From an uncultured Erysipelotrichaceae bacterium (GTDB lineage: Bacteria; Bacillota_I; Bacilli_A; Erysipelotrichales; Erysipelotrichaceae): DNA of 63,340 bases. The stretch covers positions 1-63,340 of the forward strand of contig CADBEA010000010.1 of NCBI GenBank assembly GCA_902793635.1. The letters run 5' to 3'. This document shows positions 8,796-17,971 of the stretch, piece by piece (within the stretch, counting starts at the first letter, position 1; each line of letters begins with the position of its first letter). Under the pieces are notes generated by a model. It made no database searches and was not told where the DNA came from. It saw only the letters and a program-made list of their open reading frames with translations. A program made the translations under genes and the position numbers.

Positions 8796-9626
8796 TTATC
8801 CGTTCAGCCGCTGAATCAGATAGGGAATCGCCTGTTCGAAGTTGACGCCGTAGGTGTTGTGGTTTTCTTCCTGCAGCGTGACATGAATGCATTCCTTGAC
8901 GAAGTCACAGGCAATGGCAATGGCTTCTTCAAAGGATTTGCCGTTGACCAGACCGCCGCAGAGGGTGCTGGCCCAGATGTCGCCGGTGCCGTGGAAGTGT
9001 TCGGCTTCCTCATCGTTGAAGTAGGAGAGGAATGTATCCGTCTCGCTGTCGTAGGCATAGGCACCGAGTTTGCCTTCACTCAGGGAAATGCCGGTCAGAA
9101 CGGCTTTCTTCGCGCCGAGGTCAGTCAGCTGTCTGAGAACGTCACGGACATAGACTTCATCGTATTCCGTCTGATAGGGAATATCGAGCAGGAAGGAAGC
9201 TTCCGTCATGTTCGGACAGATGATGTCCGCTTTGGCGCATAAGCCTTTCATGGCCTGGGCGAATTCTTTTGTGAAGCCGGCATAGAGTTTGCCGTTGTCC
9301 GCCATGCACGGATCGACGATCTTCAAGGAAGAAGCACCGAAGCGGGCAAACAGGGAAGCGGCGATATTGAGCTGTTCAAAGGAACCGAGGTAGCCGGTAT
9401 ATAACGCGTCGAAGGCGAAGCCTTCCTTCTGCCAGTGATCCATGATCGGGACGATCTCACCGGTCAGATCGTGGAAGGTGAAGCTGCTGAACATCGTATG
9501 CGTCGATAAAACTGCGGTTGGAATGACCGCTGTCTCAATGCCCATGGCGGAAATTACCGGCAGGGCGACGGTCAGGGAACATTTGCCGACACAGGAAATA
9601 TCCTGCATGGTAGCGATCTTTTTCAT
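8796..9626 (-). CDS. pyridoxal/pyridoxamine kinase-like protein
   Basis: This 276-aa ribokinase-fold kinase resembles PdxK/PdxY. It has VDPCMADNGKLY (104-115), PNMTEA (138-143) and the anion-hole motif GTGD (213-216) with the catalytic Asp. It would phosphorylate vitamin B6 vitamers for PLP salvage. I chose the ATG at 9626, seven bases after GGAGGG, rather than upstream codons that would add 16 residues. It stands alone, convergent to the PAP2 gene and divergent from the acetyltransferase gene. ThiD-like hydroxymethylpyrimidine kinases share the fold, but the N-terminal QDISCVGKCSLTVALPV favours the pyridoxal kinase branch. Confidence 0.85.
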   Translation of the reverse strand: MKKIATMQDISCVGKCSLTVALPVISAMGIETAVIPTAVLSTHTMFSSFTFHDLTGEIVPIMDHWQKEGFAFDALYTGYLGSFEQLNIAASLFARFGASSLKIVDPCMADNGKLYAGFTKEFAQAMKGLCAKADIICPNMTEASFLLDIPYQTEYDEVYVRDVLRQLTDLGAKKAVLTGISLSEGKLGAYAYDSETDTFLSYFNDEEAEHFHGTGDIWASTLCGGLVNGKSFEEAIAIACDFVKECIHVTLQEENHNTYGVNFEQAIPYLIQRLNG

Positions 9627-9726
9627 AAACAGATCCCTCCTTTTTTCCATGTGATATTGTAGAACCGGAAACAAGGAAAGGATATAATCAGAAAGAGACT
9701 GTTTTTCAAGACCAGAAAGAGAACTG

Positions 9727-10215
9727 ATGATGCGTGACTTCTTTGCGGAGCCATTCTATAGCGAAAATGACAAAGTCATTCTGCGGCCGCTGACGGCCGC
9801 TGACAGTGCGTCACTGCGGGATCTTTTTGATTACCCTCTCGATGAAGGAAGAGGCCGGGAAATGGCGCGGCAGCTGATGCGGGCGAAAGATAACGGAACG
9901 CTCGTTCTGGCTGTTCTGGATCAGAAAGAACAGATCTTCCGGGGCATTCTGGAAGTGAAAGTCAAAAGCCCCCGCAGTCTTGAAATCGGCTACCGGATCA
10001 AAAAGCCGTACCGGCATCGCCGCTATGCCTCAGAGGCGCTCCGTCTCTTTCGGCAGACAGCCTTTGAAGAATATGGCATCGAAGAGATCTGTGCCCGTGT
10101 GAAGAAAGACAATGAATACTCGCGGCGTCTGCTGCAGAACAGCGGTTTTGTGAAAACAGGCGGAAGCGGAGATATCGAAGAATATGTCTGCCTGATGGAA
10201 CAGGCGACCGTATGA
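9727..10215 (+). CDS. GNAT-family N-acetyltransferase
   Basis: This 162-aa protein looks like a RimJ/RimL-type GNAT. Its core runs from ILRPLTAADS (about 18-28) through EIGYRIKKPYRHRRYASEALR (acetyl-CoA site, about 86-106) to EICARVKKDNEYSRRLLQNSGF (about 119-140). Such enzymes transfer acetyl groups to amines or protein N-termini, and the substrate is unknown. A TATAAT-like box sits at 9683-9688. The nucleoside kinase gene starts 23 bp downstream of the stop, so the two may be cotranscribed. An ATG three bases downstream (9730) is an equally good start. Confidence 0.85.
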   Translation: MMRDFFAEPFYSENDKVILRPLTAADSASLRDLFDYPLDEGRGREMARQLMRAKDNGTLVLAVLDQKEQIFRGILEVKVKSPRSLEIGYRIKKPYRHRRYASEALRLFRQTAFEEYGIEEICARVKKDNEYSRRLLQNSGFVKTGGSGDIEEYVCLMEQATV

Positions 10216-10238
10216 AATATGAATCAGGAGGAACTGAA

Positions 10239-11900
10239 ATGATCAGAGTTAATGTGACGTTCCCGGATGGGGAACAGCGTGAATATGAATGTGAGGAGCG
10301 GATCACACCGCTGCAGATCGCTGAAAGACATCCTGGCCACTGCCCTTATCAGGTGCTGGCTGTCAGTGTGAATCATCATAATCGCCGGCTGGATATGCCG
10401 CTGATGGAAGATTGCCGGATCGAACTGCTGGACATGCGGTCGCCGTATGGCAACATGAGCTATCAGTGCTCGCTTTCACTGCTCTATATCGCGGCGGTTC
10501 ACGACGTGTTCGGCAAGGATGTCAAAGTGACGATCGCCAACTCCCTCTCACAGGGACTCTTTACCCGGATCCACGCCGGCATCAGCGAGGAAACCGCCGA
10601 GCAGATCCAGGAGCGCATGCGGGCCATGGTGGCCAAAGATCTCGTCATTCTTGAACAGCATATTGAACGGCAGGAGATCCTGCAGTATCTGAAAGAGAAC
10701 AACCGGCAGGACGAATACCGGCTGATCGAATCCGCGGAAGATCTGCAGGAAGCCGAACTGGTGCAGGTTGCCGACGAAATCGGCCTTTCCTATATCCACC
10801 TGCTGCCGTCAGCCGGTTTCCTGAAGCTGTTTGAAGTGCGCCGCTACCGCAACGGTATTCTGCTGCGCTTCCCGTATTACAGCAAGCCGGACGTACTGCC
10901 GCCGTTCAAGGAACAGAAACAGCTCTACGAAGCCTTCTCGGAAGAGACGCACTGGTGCCAGCTGATGAACGTCGAATTCGTGGCGGATCTGAATCGTAAG
11001 GTGAAGAATCAGGAATACAAGGATCTGATCATGCTGAGTGAAGCCCTGCATGAGAAAAAGATTGCTGAGATCGCCGAGATGATCCATTCCTCCGGCAAGC
11101 GCATCATTCTGATCGCCGGACCTTCTTCTTCCGGCAAGACGTCCTTTGCCAAGCGGCTCTGCATCCAGCTGAGAGTCATCGGTCTCAGACCGCTCTATCT
11201 TGGCACCGACGATTATTTCCTGGACCGCAGTGAACTGATTCCCGATGAAAACGGCAATCTGGACTTTGAGAGTCTATCAGCGGTCGACGTCCGACTGTTC
11301 GAAAGCCAGATGAACGACCTGCTGGCCGGCAATAAAGTCGACATTCCGACCTTTGACTTTATCGATGGTGTCAAGCGTTTCGGCAGCCGCATCACATCGA
11401 TCGACGAAACCCAGCCGATCGTCATTGAAGGCATCCACGGCCTGAATCCGGAACTGACTGACGAAATCGCCGAAGAACAGAAATTCAAGATCTATATCAG
11501 TCCGCTGACCCAGCTGAATATCGACCAGCATCACCGCATTCCGACGACCGATGCGAGAATGCTGAGAAGAATGGTCAGAGACAACCGCACCCGCGGCCGT
11601 GATGCCGCCACGACGATTCGCGAATGGCCGCTGGTCAGAGCCGGCGAAGACGTGAATATCTTCCCGTACAACAGTGAGGCGGACGTCTTCTTCAACAGTA
11701 CCTGTCTGTATGAACTGGCCGTGCTGAAGAAATATGCCGAACCGCTGCTCGCGGCAATTACGGAAGACATGCCGGAATATGAAGAGGCGCAGCGCATGCT
11801 GAAATTCCTCTCGTTCTTCATTTCCATCGATGACGACAGTGTGATCGCCAACAATTCCATCATCCGGGAATTCGTCGGCGGCAGTATCCTCATTTCCTGA
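10239..11900 (+). CDS. uridine kinase-like nucleoside kinase with ThrRS-like N-terminal domains
   Basis: The 553-aa protein joins an N-terminal TGS-like domain (about 1-60) and a threonyl-tRNA-synthetase-like second additional domain to a C-terminal P-loop kinase. The kinase has Walker A GPSSSGKTS (about 294-302), LGTDDYFLDRSE and RMVRDNRTRGRDA. This architecture is known in Firmicutes and Thermotogae and is usually annotated as nucleoside kinase or uridine kinase. It has no tRNA synthetase catalytic core. The ATG at 10239 follows AGGAGG, whereas the upstream ATG at 10212, which overlaps the acetyltransferase stop, would read through that Shine-Dalgarno. A terminator follows. Confidence 0.9.
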   Translation: MIRVNVTFPDGEQREYECEERITPLQIAERHPGHCPYQVLAVSVNHHNRRLDMPLMEDCRIELLDMRSPYGNMSYQCSLSLLYIAAVHDVFGKDVKVTIANSLSQGLFTRIHAGISEETAEQIQERMRAMVAKDLVILEQHIERQEILQYLKENNRQDEYRLIESAEDLQEAELVQVADEIGLSYIHLLPSAGFLKLFEVRRYRNGILLRFPYYSKPDVLPPFKEQKQLYEAFSEETHWCQLMNVEFVADLNRKVKNQEYKDLIMLSEALHEKKIAEIAEMIHSSGKRIILIAGPSSSGKTSFAKRLCIQLRVIGLRPLYLGTDDYFLDRSELIPDENGNLDFESLSAVDVRLFESQMNDLLAGNKVDIPTFDFIDGVKRFGSRITSIDETQPIVIEGIHGLNPELTDEIAEEQKFKIYISPLTQLNIDQHHRIPTTDARMLRRMVRDNRTRGRDAATTIREWPLVRAGEDVNIFPYNSEADVFFNSTCLYELAVLKKYAEPLLAAITEDMPEYEEAQRMLKFLSFFISIDDDSVIANNSIIREFVGGSILIS

Positions 11901-11906
11901 AACAGA

Positions 11907-11936
11907 GAAGATCCCCTGCAAAAGGGATCTTTTTTG
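11907..11936 (+). terminator. intrinsic terminator after the nucleoside kinase gene
   Basis: AAGATCCC (about 11908-11915) pairs with GGGATCTT (11924-11931), followed by a run of T. Confidence 0.85.
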
Positions 11937-11982
11937 GTGGAAAACAGCATGTATCAGAGTCGCATCGTGACCGGGCATTTGC

Positions 11983-11988
11983 TATAAT
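11983..11988 (+). promoter_or_regulatory. -10 box of the ABC exporter operon
   Basis: A perfect TATAAT lies 18 bp before the exporter start codon. No convincing -35 hexamer is visible. Confidence 0.5.
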
Positions 11989-12005
11989 GCTTTTCAGGTG
12001 AAAAA

Positions 12006-13838
12006 ATGCCGGAACAGAAGTTTAAAACCAAAGCATCACTGCTGCTGTATTTTCTGAAAGGGGCAAAGCGCTGGTTCGCTCTTGCTGTCTTTTTCGCGGC
12101 TATGGTATCAGTGACCGACCTGATCAATCCGAAGATCATCGGCTATACGATCGATACGATCCTTAACGGGCTGCCTTCCTCACTTCCCGCCTTTGTCAAC
12201 GTACGGCTGGAAGAACTGGGCGGCGCGGCTTTTTTCCGTGATCATCTGGTTTATGTCGCTATCGCGGTTCTGATCGTGGCATTGCTCAGCGCCTTCTGCC
12301 GCTTCATGTTCCGTCTGTGCAATTCGATTGCGGCGGAAACCCTGGTGCAGCGGATGCGCAACAACCTGTTTGATCATATCCTGCGGCTGCCGTTCAAATG
12401 GCACAGTGAAAACCGCACCGGTGATATCATCCAGCGCTGCACATCTGACGTTGAACAGATCAAGATGTTTCTGGCGGAACAGCTGGTCATGCTGATCAGA
12501 AGCATTATGCTGATCCTGCTGGCTCTGGTCTTTATGAGCAGTATCAGCGGTCCGCTGACAGCACTCTCCTTCAGTTTCATTCCGATCATCATCGGCTACA
12601 GTTTCTACTTCCACCGCAAGATTGGTGCCCAGTTCCGCATCGTTGATGAGGAAGAGGGAAAGTTGTCTTCGATTGCTCAGGAAAACCTGACCGGCGTGCG
12701 TGTCGTCCGGGCTTTCGGACGTGAGAAATATGAACGAGAGCGTTTTGAAAAACAGAACCATTACTATACCGACCTCTGGATCAGACTGCTGCAGCTGATG
12801 GCTGCCTTCTGGTCCACCGGTGATATCTTCTCCTATGGCCAGTATCTGGCCGTGATCCTGTTCGGATCATATCTCTGTGTCACCAACCAGCTGACCGCCG
12901 GCAACTACATCGCGTTTGTGTCCTACAACACGATGCTGACATGGCCGGTCAGAGGTCTGGGAAGAGTCATTGCCAACATGTCCAAGGCCGGCATTTCCGT
13001 CGACCGTCTGCGCTATATCATGAACAGCGAAGAAGAAAAGGATGTGCCAAATGCCGTGACACCGGATATGCACGCCGATATCAATTTCGACCATGTCAGT
13101 TTCGCTTACGAAAACGGCAGTGCCGAAATCCTGAATGACATCTCTCTGACCGTCAAGGCAGGATCGACAGTCGGTATTCTCGGCGGCACCGGCTCCGGCA
13201 AATCAACTTTGATGTATCTGCTGGACAAACTGTATGACGTACCGGAAGGATGCGGAACGATCACCGTCGGCGGTGTGGATATCCGCACGATCAAAACGTC
13301 GTGGCTGCGTCAGAATATCGGCATGGTTCTGCAGGAACCGTATCTGTTCTCAAGAACATTGTCAGAAAACATCCGCATTGCCAGACAGTCCTCCGATATG
13401 AAGGATGTCCGCAATGCCGCGCATATTGCCTCGCTGGATGACGCCATTGATCATTTCAGCGAAGGCTATGATACCTATGTCGGTGAACGCGGCGTCACGC
13501 TTTCCGGCGGCCAGAAACAGCGCACGGCAATTGCCCAGATGCTGATCAGGAAACCGCCGGTCATGATCTTTGATGATTCGCTCTCCGCCGTTGATGCGGA
13601 AACGGACGCGAAGATCCGTGCTGCCCTGAAGGAGAATGTCGGTGATGCGACAGTGATCCTGATTGCCCACCGCATTACCACCCTGATGAATGCTGATCAG
13701 ATCATCGTCATGGATCAGGGACGTATCGTCGAGCGCGGCGATCATGAGAAGCTGCTGGCACAGAACGGCATCTACCGCCGTATCTATGACCTGCAGATGC
13801 AGCAGAGCAATATCGAAGAGGAGGTGGATCATGAGTGA
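12006..13838 (+). CDS. heterodimeric ABC exporter, subunit with degenerate catalytic site
   Basis: The 610-aa half-transporter has six membrane segments (1-330) and an ATPase domain (about 355-600) with Walker A GGTGSGKST (near 393) and a canonical LSGGQKQR signature (near 499). The Walker B strand reads MIFDDSLSAVD, with Asp in place of the catalytic Glu, as in the degenerate-site subunit of heterodimeric exporters such as BmrC or LmrC. These export drugs or lipids. There is no N-terminal C39 peptidase domain, so it is not a bacteriocin-processing exporter. The second subunit gene overlaps its 3' end by 8 bp. Confidence 0.93.
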   Translation: MPEQKFKTKASLLLYFLKGAKRWFALAVFFAAMVSVTDLINPKIIGYTIDTILNGLPSSLPAFVNVRLEELGGAAFFRDHLVYVAIAVLIVALLSAFCRFMFRLCNSIAAETLVQRMRNNLFDHILRLPFKWHSENRTGDIIQRCTSDVEQIKMFLAEQLVMLIRSIMLILLALVFMSSISGPLTALSFSFIPIIIGYSFYFHRKIGAQFRIVDEEEGKLSSIAQENLTGVRVVRAFGREKYERERFEKQNHYYTDLWIRLLQLMAAFWSTGDIFSYGQYLAVILFGSYLCVTNQLTAGNYIAFVSYNTMLTWPVRGLGRVIANMSKAGISVDRLRYIMNSEEEKDVPNAVTPDMHADINFDHVSFAYENGSAEILNDISLTVKAGSTVGILGGTGSGKSTLMYLLDKLYDVPEGCGTITVGGVDIRTIKTSWLRQNIGMVLQEPYLFSRTLSENIRIARQSSDMKDVRNAAHIASLDDAIDHFSEGYDTYVGERGVTLSGGQKQRTAIAQMLIRKPPVMIFDDSLSAVDAETDAKIRAALKENVGDATVILIAHRITTLMNADQIIVMDQGRIVERGDHEKLLAQNGIYRRIYDLQMQQSNIEEEVDHE

Positions 13839-15645
13839 GAAAACGAATGTGAAACTGCCTTTCTTCGGTGTTCCGAAAATTCTTCCGTATACGAAGAAAT
13901 ACCGCAAGCGGATCATCAGTATGGTCGTGATGGGCATTATTGCCAGTCTGATCGACTCGATCTTCCCGCTGTTCAACCGTTATGCGATCGATCACTTCAT
14001 CGGTGAGCAGACACTGGATACGATCGGCATCTTCGTTATCCTGTTCCTGCTGGTGCTGGCTGTCCAGGTGATCCTGAACTACATCAGTCTGTACTGGGCC
14101 GGCAAGACGGAAATGGACGTTGACAGAGATCTACGTGATGCTTCCTTCAACCATCTGCAGGAGCTGTCCTTTGCCTACTTCAACCAGAACAACGTCGGCT
14201 ATATTCACGCCCGTGTTATGAGTGACACCGGCAAGATCGGCGAACTGGTTGCCTGGCGTCTGATGGATATCGTCTGGAACGGTTCCTATCTGCTGTTTGT
14301 CTTCGCCGTCATGCTGGGAATCAACGCTCACCTGACCATGTATATCGCCGTCCTGGTTCCGATCGCTGTTGTGGCTGTCTCCTATTTCCAGAAACATCTG
14401 GTGACGCTCAACCGCCGTATCCGGGAAATCAATTCCAAGATCACCGGCAATTTCAATGAAGGCATAACCGGCGCGAAATCGATCAAGACACTGGTCGTTG
14501 AAGAAACGATCGGCAATGACTTCAAAAAGGACACCATCGACATGCACAGAACTTCCGTGCATGCGACAAGATATTCCGCTTTCTTCTCGGCAACCTGGAC
14601 GATGATGAGTTCGATTGCCCTGGCGCTGATCCTGTGGCAGGGCGGACGTCTGAATCTGGAAGGCGTCCTGCAGATCGGCACACTGTCTGTCTTTATGAGC
14701 TATGCATTGGGCATGATGGAACCGATCACGATGATCATCGAGACGATTGCCGCTCTGATTGCCATTCAGGTCAACATCGAGCGTTTCACCCGACTGATGG
14801 AAACTGAATCGGATGTGGCGGACCGTCCGGAAGTCATTGAAAAATACGGTGATACGTTCAATCCGAAAAAAGAAAACTGGGAGCCGCTGGAAGGTGACGT
14901 GGAATTCCGCGATGTCAGCTTCATGTATCCGGACGGCAATGAGATGGTGCTTGAGCACTTTGATCTGACTGTGCCGAAGGGTACCAATGTGGCCATCGTC
15001 GGTGAAACCGGCGCCGGCAAAAGCACCCTGGTTAATCTCGTCTGCCGCTTCTTTGAGCCGACCGAAGGCCAGGTACTGATCGACGGCCGGGATGCCCGTG
15101 ACCGCTCCCAGCTCTGGCTCCATTCCAATATCGGCTACGTGCTGCAGACACCGCACCTGTTCTCGGGAACGGTAAGGGACAATCTGCGCTATGGCAAACC
15201 GGATGCCAGTGACGAAGAGATCCTGGCAGCGCTGAAACTGGTCTCGGCTGACTTCGTGCTGGCAAAAATGGACAAAGGCCTCGACAGTGAAGTCGGCGAA
15301 GGCGGCGATCTTCTCTCGACCGGTGAAAAGCAGCTGCTTTCCTTTGCCCGGGCCATTCTCGCCGATCCCCGCATCCTCGTTCTCGACGAAGCGACCGCCT
15401 CGATTGACACCCTGACGGAAAAAGCAATTCAGGATGCCATTGCCACGGTCATTAAAGGCCGGACATCCTTCGTCATCGCCCATCGTCTTTCGACGATCGT
15501 CGACGCCGATGTGATCCTGGTCGTCAAGGACGGCAAGATCATCGAACGCGGTACCCACCGGGAACTGATGCGCCGCAAAGGCTATTACTACGACCTCTAT
15601 ACAAGACAGTATGAGGAGATGGTGGTCAACGCCGTCACAGCATAA
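13831..15645 (+). CDS. heterodimeric ABC exporter, second subunit
   Basis: This 604-aa half-transporter has six membrane segments and an ATPase domain with Walker A GETGAGKST (near 390) and Walker B ILVLDEATAS with an intact catalytic Glu. Its signature is LSTGEKQL instead of LSGGQ. That is the exact complement of the upstream subunit, which has a good signature and a degenerate Walker B, so the pair forms one asymmetric exporter. I chose the ATG at 13831 after GAGGAGG; the frame is open 141 bp further upstream, but that part lies inside the first subunit gene. A strong hairpin follows the stop. Confidence 0.93.
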   Translation: MSEKTNVKLPFFGVPKILPYTKKYRKRIISMVVMGIIASLIDSIFPLFNRYAIDHFIGEQTLDTIGIFVILFLLVLAVQVILNYISLYWAGKTEMDVDRDLRDASFNHLQELSFAYFNQNNVGYIHARVMSDTGKIGELVAWRLMDIVWNGSYLLFVFAVMLGINAHLTMYIAVLVPIAVVAVSYFQKHLVTLNRRIREINSKITGNFNEGITGAKSIKTLVVEETIGNDFKKDTIDMHRTSVHATRYSAFFSATWTMMSSIALALILWQGGRLNLEGVLQIGTLSVFMSYALGMMEPITMIIETIAALIAIQVNIERFTRLMETESDVADRPEVIEKYGDTFNPKKENWEPLEGDVEFRDVSFMYPDGNEMVLEHFDLTVPKGTNVAIVGETGAGKSTLVNLVCRFFEPTEGQVLIDGRDARDRSQLWLHSNIGYVLQTPHLFSGTVRDNLRYGKPDASDEEILAALKLVSADFVLAKMDKGLDSEVGEGGDLLSTGEKQLLSFARAILADPRILVLDEATASIDTLTEKAIQDAIATVIKGRTSFVIAHRLSTIVDADVILVVKDGKIIERGTHRELMRRKGYYYDLYTRQYEEMVVNAVTA

Positions 15646-15646
15646 A

Positions 15647-15682
15647 AAAACGAGCATGGATCATATGATCCGTGCTCGTTTA
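15647..15682. terminator. bidirectional terminator between exporter and Nudix genes
   Basis: AAACGAGCA and TGCTCGTTT flank an inner GGATCATATGATCC palindrome, with A and T runs at either end. The minus-strand Nudix stop lies in the hairpin's edge. Confidence 0.85.
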
Positions 15683-16213
15683 CTGTTTATAGGGTTTTTC
15701 GGGTGCGTCAGGGAAATAGTATTCACCGTCGAGATAGCCGAGGAGGAATGCCTTGGCCAAACTGTTTTTACGGACTGCTTCACGGGCTTCTTCGCGGCTG
15801 AACCATGACCAGGTGTCGATTTCCTCATTCGGCCGGGCTGCTTCATCTTCGACCGTGACGGTGAAGTTGAACATCAGGGTATTGGACGGGGCGTAGTAAT
15901 GAGAGTGGTTGAAGCGGATGTTTTTGACCGCAAAGCCGAGTTCTTCCCGGACTTCCCGGATGGCGGCGTCTTCGGCATCTTCGCCTTTGTTGATATAGCC
16001 GGCGCAGAGAATGTATTCACTGCCGCCGTACTGCCGGATCATCAGGATCCTGTCCTCCGCCGGATTGACAATGATCATCGATACCCCGGCATTGAATACC
16101 GGAAAGCGGTAATCCTGACAGTGCGGGCAGTAGGGGATGTTTCTTCCTTCGGAAGCGAGATACTTCTCTTCCAGTTTCGCGCCGCAATGCATGCAGTAAT
16201 TCATTTCGATCAT
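15680..16213 (-). CDS. Nudix hydrolase with N-terminal zinc ribbon
   Basis: The 177-aa protein has a zinc ribbon (C7, C10, C29, C32) followed by a Nudix domain with the complete box from G72 to G93 (G-x5-E-x7-REVREELG). The arrangement recalls NudC NADH pyrophosphatases and related NUDT enzymes that clean up or decap dinucleotides, but it is shorter than NudC. The ATG follows AAGGAG and overlaps the stop of the upstream PP-loop ATPase gene (ATGA), so the two are translationally coupled. The physiological substrate is not evident. Confidence 0.92.
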   Translation of the reverse strand: MIEMNYCMHCGAKLEEKYLASEGRNIPYCPHCQDYRFPVFNAGVSMIIVNPAEDRILMIRQYGGSEYILCAGYINKGEDAEDAAIREVREELGFAVKNIRFNHSHYYAPSNTLMFNFTVTVEDEAARPNEEIDTWSWFSREEAREAVRKNSLAKAFLLGYLDGEYYFPDAPEKPYKQ

Positions 16214-17064
16214 TTTTCATCTCCTTTTTCCGGCATGTTTTCCAGAAAACTGTGCATCGTTCCGTCTTTTTTATAACCCGGGAAGGTTTCGATATGGACG
16301 GCATGCAGGGCACGGAAGATGTTGTCTTCGATTTCCGGATTGTTCTTTTTCAGTTCACGGATCAGTTCCTTGACTTCCTTCCGCTTCGATGTTGTTTCCA
16401 CATTGTCTGCCTCATTCATTTCCGTGAAACGGCAGGCGCAGCGGATGAACTCCAGATGGTTATAGCGGCACCAGTCCAGAACCGCTTCCTCCTTGATGCC
16501 GTACATCGGCCGGATCAGCTCCATACCGGCGAAGTTTTCACTCGGGCATTTCGGCACGATCGTTTCCAGTTTGCTGGAATAAAACATTGCCATGACAGTT
16601 GTCTCAATAACGTCATTGAGATGGTGGCCGAGGGCGATCTTGTTGCAGCCGCGGACCTGGGCTTCGTGATACAGATAGCCGCGGCGCATGCGGGCACAGA
16701 GATAGCAGGGGCTCTTCGTCTGGCTGTTGGCAATGTCAAACACTCTTGTTTCGAAGATCGTCAGCGGAATCTGCAGGCGGGCGGCGTTTTCTTCAATCTT
16801 CTTCCGGTTGGCCTCGTTGTAGCCGGGGTCCATGCTCAGAAAGGTCAGTTCAAAAGGAACGTCACTGTGCTTCTGCAACATCTGCATCATCTTTGCCATC
16901 AACATCGAATCCTTGCCGCCGGAGATACATACGGCAATATGGTCATTGGCCTGGATCAGATCATAGCGGCGGATGGCTGTCAGAAAAGGCGCCCACAGCT
17001 GTTTCCGGTATTTTTTGATAATCGAACGTTCGATTATCTGAATGTCACTCAGTTCCCGTTTCAT
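16210..17064 (-). CDS. TtcA-family PP-loop ATPase (tRNA thiolation type)
   Basis: This 284-aa N-type ATP pyrophosphatase has the PP-loop SGGKDS (48-53), a CYLC pair (C120, C123), LGHHLNDVIETT (145-156) and further cysteines at C209 and C211 (RCACRF). These match the TtcA/TtuA group, which binds a [4Fe-4S] cluster and thiolates tRNA bases (2-thiocytidine-32 in TtcA). Many Firmicute members are annotated only as tRNA 2-thiocytidine biosynthesis-like. The start at 17064 has only a weak ribosome-binding site. It is first in a two-gene unit with the Nudix gene and is read from just upstream of the tRNA-Pro gene. Confidence 0.88.
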   Translation of the reverse strand: MKRELSDIQIIERSIIKKYRKQLWAPFLTAIRRYDLIQANDHIAVCISGGKDSMLMAKMMQMLQKHSDVPFELTFLSMDPGYNEANRKKIEENAARLQIPLTIFETRVFDIANSQTKSPCYLCARMRRGYLYHEAQVRGCNKIALGHHLNDVIETTVMAMFYSSKLETIVPKCPSENFAGMELIRPMYGIKEEAVLDWCRYNHLEFIRCACRFTEMNEADNVETTSKRKEVKELIRELKKNNPEIEDNIFRALHAVHIETFPGYKKDGTMHSFLENMPEKGDEK

Positions 17065-17115
17065 CGCTGTTTACCTTATCATAAGACCACGCGCAAAACA
17101 ATCTGAGCGACCGGA

Positions 17116-17147
17116 CAAAAAAAGAGTCCTGTTACCAGAACTCTTTT
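17116..17147 (-). terminator. intrinsic terminator after tRNA-Pro
   Basis: On the minus strand AAAAGAGT and ACTCTTTT pair around a CTG/CAG continuation (with one mismatch), followed by a run of T, just downstream of the tRNA 3' end. Confidence 0.8.
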
Positions 17148-17151
17148 CTTA

Positions 17152-17228
17152 TGGTCGGGGTGACGGGATTTGAACACGCGACCTCTTCGTCCCGAACGAA
17201 GCGCTCTACCAAGCTGAGCCACACCCCG
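17152..17228 (-). tRNA. tRNA-Pro (anticodon CGG)
   Basis: The cloverleaf is complete. The acceptor CGGGGTG (17228-17222) pairs with CACCCCG (17162-17156), then discriminator A and an encoded CCA (17154-17152). The D arm is GCTCAGCTTGGTAGAGC and the TΨC loop contains GTTCAAATC. The anticodon stem TTCG/CGAA encloses TTCGGGA, placing CGG at positions 34-36, which reads proline CCG codons. A terminator follows. Confidence 0.95.
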
Positions 17229-17350
17229 AGTGCCCTACTATATTAGCACATCATTTTTATTTTTGCACACAAAAATGCAGAAACGTTGATTTTTTGTTTT
17301 TTGACAGTTTAAGATGGCATCAGAAAGACAGAAAACAGGAGGATTCTATA

Positions 17351-17890
17351 ATGGGTTTCTATGACTACTGTGTAACAGACCGCAAAGGCAATGAAGTACC
17401 GATGAAACAGTTTGAAGGCAAGGTCGTGATCGTTGTCAACACGGCAACCGGCTGCGGCTTTACCCCGCATTATGAACCGCTGGAAGCGATGTATGAAAAG
17501 TATCATGACAAGGGACTTGAAATACTCGATATCCCCTGCAACCAGTTCGGTGCCCAGACCCCGGGCACGGACGACGAAGTCCATGAATTCTGCACCCTGC
17601 ATTACAACACACAGTTTGAACAGATGCATAAATCCGATGTCAACGGTGAAAACGAACTGCCACTCTACACCTGGCTCAAGAGTCAGAAAGGCTTTACCGG
17701 CTTTACCGGTCCGACCGCTGAATTCATGAACAAGCATCTGGCCAAGATCGATCCCGACTTTGAAAACAATCCGGCGATCAAATGGAATTTCACCAAATTC
17801 GTCGTCGACCGCGAAGGCAATGTTGTTGCCAGATTCGAACCGACCGCGGACATGGCGGATGTCGAAGCCTGCGCCGTATCACTGCTGTAA
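17351..17890 (+). CDS. glutathione peroxidase-family thiol peroxidase (Cys type)
   Basis: The 179-aa protein has the GPx signatures NTATGCGFTPHY with peroxidatic Cys35, the resolving region DIPCNQFG (about 60-67) and WNFTKFVVD (about 144-152). The active-site residue is Cys, not selenocysteine. Firmicute homologues reduce hydroperoxides, generally with thioredoxin rather than glutathione. The ATG at 17351 follows AGGAGG; an earlier in-frame start at 17294 lies upstream of that site. It is monocistronic, ending at a hairpin shared with the convergent lipoprotein gene. Confidence 0.93.
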   Translation: MGFYDYCVTDRKGNEVPMKQFEGKVVIVVNTATGCGFTPHYEPLEAMYEKYHDKGLEILDIPCNQFGAQTPGTDDEVHEFCTLHYNTQFEQMHKSDVNGENELPLYTWLKSQKGFTGFTGPTAEFMNKHLAKIDPDFENNPAIKWNFTKFVVDREGNVVARFEPTADMADVEACAVSLL

Positions 17891-17916
17891 TGTGAACGGT
17901 ACTGCCAAAGCATTGT

Positions 17917-17946
17917 AAAAGAGGCATATCATTGCCTCTTTTTTGT
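17917..17946. terminator. bidirectional terminator between gpx and lipoprotein gene
   Basis: AAAAGAGGCA (17917-17926) pairs with TGCCTCTTTT (17933-17942), with A and T runs on both sides. Confidence 0.85.
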
Positions 17947-17971
17947 TTTCTGATGATCTGTTTATCGTAGT

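Noticed and set aside
12006..15645. ABC exporter as the processing transporter for the leader-bearing ferredoxins
   Set aside because: Neither subunit has a C39 peptidase domain, and the genes are 6 kb away in a separate unit; there is no positive evidence for a link.
14131..15657. 508-codon minus-strand open frame
   Set aside because: It is antisense to the second ABC exporter subunit, which has all family motifs; long antisense frames are common in this codon usage.
16252..17106. 284-codon plus-strand open frame
   Set aside because: It mirrors the TtcA-like gene, which has clear PP-loop and cysteine motifs.
17351..17890. Glutathione peroxidase as a selenoprotein
   Set aside because: The active-site codon is TGC (Cys35), so there is no selenocysteine.
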